This document shows, piece after piece, positions 7,069-12,404 of a DNA stretch of 12,404 nt. This DNA comes from CAZMRW01 sp964568805. Its GTDB lineage: Bacteria > Pseudomonadota > Gammaproteobacteria > Methylococcales > Methylomonadaceae. The position numbers were made by a program, and so were the translations under genes. The notes under the pieces were generated by a model. It was not told where the DNA came from, did no database searches, and saw only the letters and a program-made list of their open reading frames with translations. Each line of letters begins with the position of its first letter. Position 1 is the first letter of the stretch. The stretch spans positions 1 to 12,404 of the forward strand of contig CAZMRW010000107.1 of the NCBI GenBank assembly GCA_964568805.1, given 5' to 3'.

Positions 7069-7421
7069 GCCTGCTCCATTTTCAAGTTATTGTTGAATTC
7101 CCGATGGGAATCAAATGCCCACCAGAACTGTCTCAGCCCATTAAAACCATTTTTGACATTAAATATGCCGGTTAAATCCCTCCAATCAGATGAGTTTGAA
7201 TCCTACGAGCAACGAAGCCGCCACCATCCCCCTGCGCCCTTCTGCTAAAATAGGTAAAAGCGTTTGGCGAGTATTGGCCTATCCCGATGAATAAAAGGTT
7301 TTCGATATGAAAGCTGGGTGGAAAGCGACTCCTAAGTCGCGACTGCAGTATTTTATTATCGCGACGAGGCGTCGCTCCCACGATGTTCCCAATAATTTCC
7401 TTGGTATATGATCCACCTCCG
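7069..7421. other. Divergent intergenic region between DUF3175 and the oxidase gene
   Basis: The right part contains the REP-like pair (7316-7382). The left part shows no strong promoter; a weak TTGGCG near 7264 lacks a good -10. A minus-strand frame at 7172-7465 crosses the REP pair and the oxidase start, has no ribosome binding site, and is rejected. Confidence 0.5.
7316..7382. repeat. REP-like inverted pair (BIME) before the oxidase gene
   Basis: The left unit starts GTGGAAAGCGACT and forms the hairpin GCGACT-CCTA-AGTCGC (7325-7340). The right unit, read on the minus strand, starts GTGGGAGCGACG and forms GCGACG-CCT-CGTCGC (7361-7375). After the hairpin both units read CGCGA or close to it. 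The two are inverted copies separated by about 20 bases, which is typical BIME architecture, and the GTGGGAGCG head is like that of REP sequences known from Pseudomonas. REP families are usually moved by RAYT transposases; none is in the window. Confidence 0.75.
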
Positions 7422-8837
7422 ATGTCTGATTTTTTCAAAACCCTGACGACTGGCCTACTACTCATTGGCCACTTTTTCCTGCCGGCCTATGCAGCCCAAC
7501 CTTCACAAGCTCCGGATGCACTCAACCAGCAGCTGACTCAGGAATTTAAGGGCGCGTACCGCGAAAATCCTAAGTCCTTGGGAAAAGTCAGAAACATCGA
7601 TTTGGTCGCCTCGGAAACCCAGTGGGGCATCGTGCCGCCGTACCAAACCGCGGTCTGGGCCTACAACGGCACGGTGCCGGGGCCGGTCATCCGGATCAAG
7701 CTCGGCGAAACGCTGAAGGTGAAGCTGACCAATCAACTGGCACAGCCGACGACGGTGCACTGGCATGGCGTCAGGGTGCCCAATGCGATGGACGGCGTGC
7801 CCGGCGTCACCCAGGCGCCGATTGAAGCCGGCGGCAGCTTTACCTATGAATTCACACCCAAGGATCCCGGCACGTTCTGGTTTCATCCTCATCACAATTC
7901 GCCCGAACAGATCGAACGCGGCCTGCATGGCGTACTGGTCGTGGAAGATCCCAAAGAACCCACCTATTCGCAGGATATGGTCTGGGTGATGGACGACTGG
8001 CTGCTCGAAAAAGGCGCCAAAATCCATTCCGAATTCGTCACCGGGCACGATCTGGCCCACGATGGCCGCTGGGGCAATCTATTGACCGTCAACGGCCGGT
8101 TCCAGCCGTCCATTCCGGTCAAGGCTGGCGAAAGAATCCGCATCCGGCTGGTTAATGTCGCCAACGGCCGCGTTTTCCTGCCGTCATTCGCCGAATTGTC
8201 TCCCAAGGTAATTGCCGTCGACGGCATGCTGGCCGAAGCGCCCTTCCCTCTGCAGTCGTTTTATCTGGCTCCGGGCAATCGTCTGGATCTGGATATGGTG
8301 ATTCCCAAGGGCGCTCAAGGCCAATCTCTGGCGGTCACCGATGCGTTTGGCAGGTCACCGAGAGCTATCGCCTTTCTGGATGTTGAAGCCAAAACCGCCG
8401 TCAAAACACCCGTCTTCAAATCTCCCAAAGCCGGTCATTTTCCGACGTGGTCTCAGGCGCTGTCTGCGCCGGTTGCCCATGAATTTCTGCTGAATGCCGA
8501 GCGCGGCGGACCTTACGGCATCACCTGGACGATCGACGGCAAGGCAGGTCATGAACATCTGGCGGCAAAGCTTCCCTACGGCCAGTTCAGCCGCCTGCGC
8601 TTTACCAACCAATCGGGCCGTCTGCATCCGATGCATCTGCACGGTCAGTTTTTCAAGCTGCTCGCCGTCGACGGCCAACCGGCGCATGAGAACTTCTGGC
8701 GCGATACCATCCTGATCGGCCCCAAGCAGTCGGTTGACATCGGACTGGTGCCGATGGATAAGGGCTTATGGGCCAATCACTGCCATATTCTAGAACATGC
8801 CGAGTCCGGCATGATGAGTACCATCAAGGTGGAATAA
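7422..8837 (+). CDS. Secreted three-domain multicopper oxidase (laccase-like)
   Basis: This 471-residue periplasmic enzyme couples one-electron oxidations to reduction of O2 to water; the substrate (phenolics, Cu(I), Fe(II) or other) cannot be told from sequence. All copper ligands are present: HWHG (113-116), FHPHH with His155 and His157, HPMHLHG (402-408) and HCHILEHAESGM (453-464), giving type 1 copper His402, Cys454, His459 and axial Met464. Three cupredoxin domains fit about 40-165, 170-320 and 350-471. There is no CueO-like Met-rich insert. The ATG at 7422 gives a clean Sec signal peptide (SDFFKTLTTGLLLIGHFFLPAYA, cleavage near residue 24). The upstream ATG at 7383 would spoil it and abuts the REP hairpin. 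Neither start has an obvious Shine-Dalgarno. No twin-arginine motif is seen. Confidence 0.93.
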   Translation: MSDFFKTLTTGLLLIGHFFLPAYAAQPSQAPDALNQQLTQEFKGAYRENPKSLGKVRNIDLVASETQWGIVPPYQTAVWAYNGTVPGPVIRIKLGETLKVKLTNQLAQPTTVHWHGVRVPNAMDGVPGVTQAPIEAGGSFTYEFTPKDPGTFWFHPHHNSPEQIERGLHGVLVVEDPKEPTYSQDMVWVMDDWLLEKGAKIHSEFVTGHDLAHDGRWGNLLTVNGRFQPSIPVKAGERIRIRLVNVANGRVFLPSFAELSPKVIAVDGMLAEAPFPLQSFYLAPGNRLDLDMVIPKGAQGQSLAVTDAFGRSPRAIAFLDVEAKTAVKTPVFKSPKAGHFPTWSQALSAPVAHEFLLNAERGGPYGITWTIDGKAGHEHLAAKLPYGQFSRLRFTNQSGRLHPMHLHGQFFKLLAVDGQPAHENFWRDTILIGPKQSVDIGLVPMDKGLWANHCHILEHAESGMMSTIKVE

Positions 8838-8991
8838 GAACTTATCCATAAATAAAACGACAAAGAAATCAGTCAAATTAACAACAAGTGCATAGCGTTA
8901 CATAACCGCAAACATTGACTCAATACTCAAACCTGAAATTTTGTTTGCCTCTAACAGGGGGATCAACCGGCATAATAATCCTGACTGAGTA

Positions 8992-9465
8992 CTAGGCAAA
9001 CCCGGCCGGGTTCCATTCATCCATCATCTTCTGGCGTGCTGCATTGAGACCCACCGACATCAATGCTGCAAATTTTTTTAACAGCTCGTAGCCGAATTTC
9101 GGTTCCTGCTCGCATCGTGCCAGTATGGCGGCCCCGTCAAACTGGAGCAATTCCGAGTCTTCTTCGGCCTTAGTTTGAAAATTCCATTGATAGGGTGCTA
9201 TCAACCAAGACCACCCCAGAACCTGGTCCTTTTCCAGAGTCTGGATTTCCAGGCTCGGGCCCATTATCGCCGGCATTTGTATGGAGATGCGACCACTGCG
9301 GACTACATAGAACTTGTCTGCGTTTTCGCCCTGTCGAAACAGGATCTGCCCCATTTTTATCTCGTGCGTGCTCGAACATTCGCACAGGAATTTCAGTACC
9401 TCATCGCTAAAATCGGAGAAAAACGCGTGGTCCGACAGGTACTCGGTAGTTGATGGATTGCTCAT
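8992..9465 (-). CDS. Stand-alone cyclic-nucleotide-binding-fold protein
   Basis: This 157-residue protein has the CRP-type sensor beta-roll: a lead helix (FFSDFSDEVLKFL), then GQILFRQGENADKFYVVRSGRISIQM (39-64), the classic turn-rich start of the fold. It has no DNA-binding helix-turn-helix after the roll. The C-terminus is a single helix (EPKFGYELLKKFAALMSVGLNAARQKMMDEW). The phosphate-binding cassette, normally GE-x-L followed by R-x-A, reads VLGWSWLIAPYQWNFQTKA (83-100), so the glutamate and the arginine that grip the cNMP phosphate are not conserved and canonical cAMP binding is doubtful. The start is well supported: GGAGG with six-base spacing before the ATG at 9465. It is convergent with the oxidase gene, with about 150 bases between stops and no clear terminator. 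Confidence 0.82.
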   Translation of the reverse strand: MSNPSTTEYLSDHAFFSDFSDEVLKFLCECSSTHEIKMGQILFRQGENADKFYVVRSGRISIQMPAIMGPSLEIQTLEKDQVLGWSWLIAPYQWNFQTKAEEDSELLQFDGAAILARCEQEPKFGYELLKKFAALMSVGLNAARQKMMDEWNPAGFA

Positions 9466-9696
9466 GGTTTACCTCCACAAATCATCGGTTATGACGGGGA
9501 CGAATAAAATTTTTATCGTACCCTTTCTAACAACAAATTCTTTCGACCGATAGAGCTTTACAAAATTCAAAGACAGACCAATTCAGAAACAAAGTTGCCA
9601 CCTAAACGGCCATTCAGTCCTGCGAATGTCACCATCTCATGAAAACTCATGTCCTGCCACAACAATAAACCGAACTATGGACATTGTTTGACTTGC

Positions 9697-10686
9697 TCAA
9701 CTGGCTCCACCCCAAAGCGCCCCATCCGGCGGAAATATCTGGCTACCGGCAAAGTGTAATCCTGGTTGTCGGTCTTTAGCCAACAGCAGAGGCCCATCCA
9801 AATCTACATAATGGCAATCTTGCGCAAGAAAAAAAGCGGGAGCCATCGCTAACGATGTTCCCACCATGCATCCGACCATTACCTCAAAGCCGCGTTGTGT
9901 AGCCAAAGCCTTCATTTGCAGGGCCTCAGTTAACCCACCCGTTTTATCGAGCTTTATGTTAACAACATCGTAAAGCCCGATTAACCGGTCAAGGCTTTTG
10001 GTATCGTGACAGGACTCATCGGCACAAACCGGCAATAGTTTTGGCAACGAGGCCAGACAAGTGTCGGATCCTGCAGGAAAGGGTTGTTCCAGCATTTCGA
10101 CGCCCAGACGAACCAGCTCTGGTGTTAAATTCTCATAATCGCGCTGACTCCATGCCTCATTTGCATCGATAATCAACCTGGAAGCCGGCGCATGGGTGCG
10201 AACCGCTGCAACGCACTGCAAGTCGCGTTGCCCTGCCAGTTTCAGCTTGAGCAAAGGCCGCCATTTCTGGCTTTCGGCAATGACGGCCAAGTTCTCAGGA
10301 GAGTCCACACTGAGGGTGTAGGCTGTTATCAACGGTTGCGGGGGCGGCAACCCCGCTAATTTCCACACGGGCTGACCCGCTCTTTTGGCGGCGAGATCCC
10401 ACAGGGCGCAGTCTATCGCATTACGGGCCGCTCCGGGCGCAAGATAATTTTGTAGCTCGTCGTGTTCCAGTCCGTCCTGCAAGTCCTGGAGTATAGCTTC
10501 TATAGCGGCCATCACGCTCTCTGGTGTTTCCCCGTAGCGGGCATAGGGACGGCACTCGCCACGCCCTATAACTGACCCTTCACGAATTTCGACCGTCACC
10601 ACAGCAATTTCGGTTTGGCTGCCTCGCGAGATGCGGAATTCGCCGCGAACCGGCCAGGTTTCGACGCGAAAAGATACCCGGCGCAT
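9697..10686 (-). CDS. dgcA: Enolase-superfamily racemase, DgcA / dipeptide epimerase type
   Basis: At 329 residues this fits the muconate-lactonising subgroup of the enolase superfamily. The capping domain covers about 1-110 and the barrel the rest. Catalytic lysines are K147-x-K149 on one side and Lys248 (KLDKTGG) on the other. Magnesium ligands are Asp174 (DANEAW), Glu200 (EQP) and Asp223 (ADES). DLDGP at 295-299 is the D-x-D of dipeptide epimerases that holds the substrate amino group. Such proteins are annotated either as L-Ala-D/L-Glu epimerases or, when next to DgcN, as N-acetyl-D-glutamate racemase of the D-glutamate catabolic route. The latter fits here, since the gene starts three bases after the dgcN stop. 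No strong Shine-Dalgarno precedes the ATG at 10686, which suggests translational coupling. No signal peptide; cytosolic. Confidence 0.88.
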   Translation of the reverse strand: MRRVSFRVETWPVRGEFRISRGSQTEIAVVTVEIREGSVIGRGECRPYARYGETPESVMAAIEAILQDLQDGLEHDELQNYLAPGAARNAIDCALWDLAAKRAGQPVWKLAGLPPPQPLITAYTLSVDSPENLAVIAESQKWRPLLKLKLAGQRDLQCVAAVRTHAPASRLIIDANEAWSQRDYENLTPELVRLGVEMLEQPFPAGSDTCLASLPKLLPVCADESCHDTKSLDRLIGLYDVVNIKLDKTGGLTEALQMKALATQRGFEVMVGCMVGTSLAMAPAFFLAQDCHYVDLDGPLLLAKDRQPGLHFAGSQIFPPDGALWGGAS

Positions 10687-10689
10687 GGC

Positions 10690-11691
10690 TCAAACAGAAA
10701 TGCAATCGACGAGACGCGCTACGCCGGTACGCACGGCATCGACGCAAGGTAAACCGATTCGAGCTTCCATCTCTCCAAGAAGATCTCCCGCTTCGGCTTC
10801 ATCAAGCCCCCCCGTATTCAGGCTGATGCCGATGCAGGTAGCATTGGGATTAGTCAAACGGGCGGCGGCTTCATTAGCGGCAATGCAATTTTCAATACCC
10901 GGCAGAGGGTATTCGGGTAAACCCCGCATATGTCCTCGGGTCGGTTCGTGGCACATAACCAGCACGTCCGGTTGAGCGCCATGCAACAGCCCCAGACTGA
11001 CACCGGCAAAAGATGGATGGAAGAGAGAACCCTGGCCTTCGATAACGTCCCAGTGATCGGGTTCTTGATCGGGGCTCAAAGCCTCGACGGCTCCGGAAAT
11101 AAAGTCAGCTGTGACCGCATCGACGGACACCCCGCCGCCCGCGATCAAAATCCCGGTTTGCCCCGTTGCGCAAAAACGTACCTTGATCCCGCGTCGCTTC
11201 ATTTCCTGTCCGATGGCCAAAGTAGCATACATTTTGCCTACGGAACAATCGGTGCCGACGGTGAGCAGTCGTTTCCCGCGACGCTTTTTACCAGTGGCTA
11301 CTTCGAATTGAGCGTTCGTGTGGCGAACGTCAAACAGTTTACGGCCTTTGCGCGTCGCCAGCTCCGCCAGTTCATGGACGTCAGCAAGTCGGTCGTGCAA
11401 ACCGTTGGCGATATCCATGCCGGTTTCCAAGGCTTCCCTTAAATGTGGCATCCACAGTTCGGACAACCGGCCGCCGCGATTGGCTACACCGATAATCAGG
11501 GTAAGGGCGCCACGTTCTGACGCTTCGGCAATGGTCAAATCCGGAAGCCGAAGATCGGCGTTGCAGCCTGGCAATCTCATTTGACCGACACAATCACTGC
11601 GGCGCCAATATGCAACACCTTCGGCAGTCTTCGCCGCCAGTTGATCCGAAGCGTCGCCCAGAAATAAGAGATAGGGCTTATTAATTACCAT
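10690..11691 (-). CDS. dgcN: DUF1611 protein, DgcN-type D-glutamate N-acetyltransferase
   Basis: This 333-residue cytosolic protein has two parts. Residues 1-130 form an N-terminal alpha/beta domain (PYLLFLGDA, then TLIIGVANRGG). From about 135 a P-loop-like domain begins, with GTDCSVGKM at 146-154 and IEGQGSLFHP at 217-226, the hallmark motifs of DUF1611. VMCHEPTRGHMRGLPEYPLP (245-264) is also characteristic. DUF1611 members paired with DgcA have been described as acetylating D-glutamate to N-acetyl-D-glutamate, which DgcA then racemises. The older annotation is simply DUF1611 NTPase-like. The ATG at 11691 has GGGAG six bases upstream. It is the first gene of a two-gene operon with dgcA. Assignment to D-glutamate rather than a related amino acid rests on family and context. 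Confidence 0.85.
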   Translation of the reverse strand: MVINKPYLLFLGDASDQLAAKTAEGVAYWRRSDCVGQMRLPGCNADLRLPDLTIAEASERGALTLIIGVANRGGRLSELWMPHLREALETGMDIANGLHDRLADVHELAELATRKGRKLFDVRHTNAQFEVATGKKRRGKRLLTVGTDCSVGKMYATLAIGQEMKRRGIKVRFCATGQTGILIAGGGVSVDAVTADFISGAVEALSPDQEPDHWDVIEGQGSLFHPSFAGVSLGLLHGAQPDVLVMCHEPTRGHMRGLPEYPLPGIENCIAANEAAARLTNPNATCIGISLNTGGLDEAEAGDLLGEMEARIGLPCVDAVRTGVARLVDCISV

Positions 11692-12340
11692 CGTACACTC
11701 CCTTTACTCTTGAGGCTGTATAATTGAAATAAGCCCACACCTTATCTGCAAATAAGCAGAAGTCATTTTTGGCTGGTCTTCGCCAAGGAGAAGCATCTTT
11801 TCCCATACTCAAACCACACTCTATACCTAGAGGATTTTTGAACATAACCAAGAATAGTGCAGTTGTCTACTGATAAACACATTACCTTCAATACAAGACT
11901 TTGTAAACCAGATAACCTACCTTTTATATATGATTAACGGGTAGAGTTGACATTAAATGTTCTTGATGTCTCTTGTTGCTATTGGAATGAATCGACCGAA
12001 TTGGCCATTATTTTTTTTGTTGCTGCTTATTGGATGTTACCAGATATTAAACCGCTATTAGTTACATATTAGCGTATATTGGTCACATGCCTATCCAATG
12101 GATGGCAAATGACTATAACATACCAATGCAGACGTAAATCAATGGATTGTTAATTATAGAGCGAGAACTTTAGCTTTATTACGTTATATTAAGTTTAGAG
12201 GAATCTTCTTTGTCATTTCGAAAGTTCCTGCTGAGTTGTCTTTGGTAATCCACTATGGCGGAGTTAATTGAAGATGCATCAATGAGTACAGCTTGTTAAT
12301 GCGATTGACCAGCCATCAACCACCTTAACCAGGAGATATT
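11692..12340. other. AT-rich divergent intergenic region, no gene seen
   Basis: About 650 bases separate dgcN (minus) from a plus-strand start at 12341. It is visibly richer in A and T than the flanking genes and has stops in all frames, with no Shine-Dalgarno-led frame beyond very short ones. Structures seen are TCTGC-AAATAA-GCAGA at 11745-11760 near the dgcN promoter region, a TTGACA at 11947-11952 without a -10 partner, and a 32-base imperfect palindrome at 12082-12113 (GTCA...GCC.ATC/GATGGC...TGAC). None could be tied to a known regulator. A minus-strand open stretch at about 12175-12297 has no start codon. Confidence 0.55.
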
Positions 12341-12404
12341 ATGATTTCTTTCCCTAGGAGCCTGTCCGAGAACACGACTCTCGAACAAGTTAACGGTAAG
12401 TTGT
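12341..12404 (+). CDS. 5' end of an unidentified gene, runs off the window
   Basis: AGGAG at 12331-12335 with five-base spacing precedes ATG at 12341, the best plus-strand initiation signal in this flank. The frame stays open for 21 codons (begins MISFPRSLSENTTLEQ) to the edge of the window. I do not recognise the product. The sequence from about 12353 (CTAGGAGCCTGTCCGAGAAC) resembles, from memory, the terminal repeat of some insertion sequences, so the frame may be interrupted after the fifth codon rather than be an intact gene. Confidence 0.45.
   Translation, partial: MISFPRSLSENTTLEQVNGKL

Noticed and set aside
6670..7248. Plus-strand 192-codon frame
   Set aside because: It is antisense to DUF3175 for most of its length and shows no protein-like motif or ribosome binding site.
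7172..7465. Minus-strand 97-codon frame across the REP pair
   Set aside because: It is built partly from the repeat and the antisense of the oxidase signal peptide, with no initiation signal.
7503..8060. Minus-strand 185-codon frame inside the oxidase gene
   Set aside because: It is a reverse-strand shadow of codon usage in the multicopper oxidase, which carries all copper-site motifs.
7422..8837. Functional link between the multicopper oxidase and the feoABC iron operon
   Set aside because: They lie over 4 kb apart, on different strands with unrelated genes between them, and the oxidase has no visible Fur box or Met-rich metal-binding insert.
9630..9655. Palindrome CATGA-GTTT-TCATG downstream of dgcA as a terminator
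   Set aside because: It has no T-run on either strand, and the short stem could easily be chance.
1..12404. CRISPR array, tRNA, rRNA or phage genes
   Set aside because: No regularly spaced direct repeats, cloverleaf-like segments, rRNA-like stretches or phage structural motifs were seen.

Overview
This window reads like an ordinary chromosomal stretch of a gammaproteobacterium. FeoC, a small cysteine-containing winged-helix protein found mainly in gammaproteobacteria, sits at the end of a feoABC operon. There are also a class I fructose-1,6-bisphosphatase, REP-like hairpin pairs and several small conserved families (DUF2459, DUF3175). The combination would fit a Methylococcales-type methanotroph, but no methanotrophy marker is present, so that placement is inference only. 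No rRNA, tRNA, CRISPR array or complete mobile element was seen.

Layout. Positions 1-290 are a non-coding flank with a REP-like hairpin pair and the probable terminator of feoABC. Positions 291-3086 hold the ferrous iron uptake operon feoA-feoB-feoC on the minus strand. Its genes overlap, and a good Fur-box match and an extended -10 promoter lie upstream. A roughly 600-base divergent intergenic region separates it from fbp (3705-4709, plus). Convergent with fbp is a translationally coupled minus-strand pair: an alpha/beta hydrolase (start near 6403) followed by a DUF2459 lipoprotein (4845-5486). A small DUF3175 protein (6772-7068, minus) comes next, then a REP-like inverted pair that lies just before a secreted multicopper oxidase (7422-8837, plus). 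Convergent with the oxidase is a stand-alone cyclic-nucleotide-binding-fold protein (8992-9465, minus). After that comes a two-gene minus-strand operon, dgcN (10690-11691) followed by dgcA (9697-10686). The last 700 bases are AT-rich and apparently non-coding up to a plus-strand reading frame with a strong ribosome binding site that begins at 12341 and runs off the window.

How the genes work together. FeoA, FeoB and FeoC form the Fe(II) import system, and the operator suggests repression by Fur when iron is plentiful. Fbp serves gluconeogenesis or sugar-phosphate cycling. DgcN and DgcA match the described D-glutamate route, in which DgcN N-acetylates D-glutamate and DgcA racemises N-acetyl-glutamate; DgcA also belongs to the dipeptide (L-Ala-D/L-Glu) epimerase group, so murein-peptide recycling is an alternative. 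The hydrolase/DUF2459 pair is probably exported or membrane-attached, with unknown substrates.

I found no clear previously undescribed multi-gene system. The points most worth checking are the REP pair abutting the oxidase start, the dgcNA operon, the cNMP-fold protein with a degenerate ligand cassette, and the interrupted-looking gene start at 12341.
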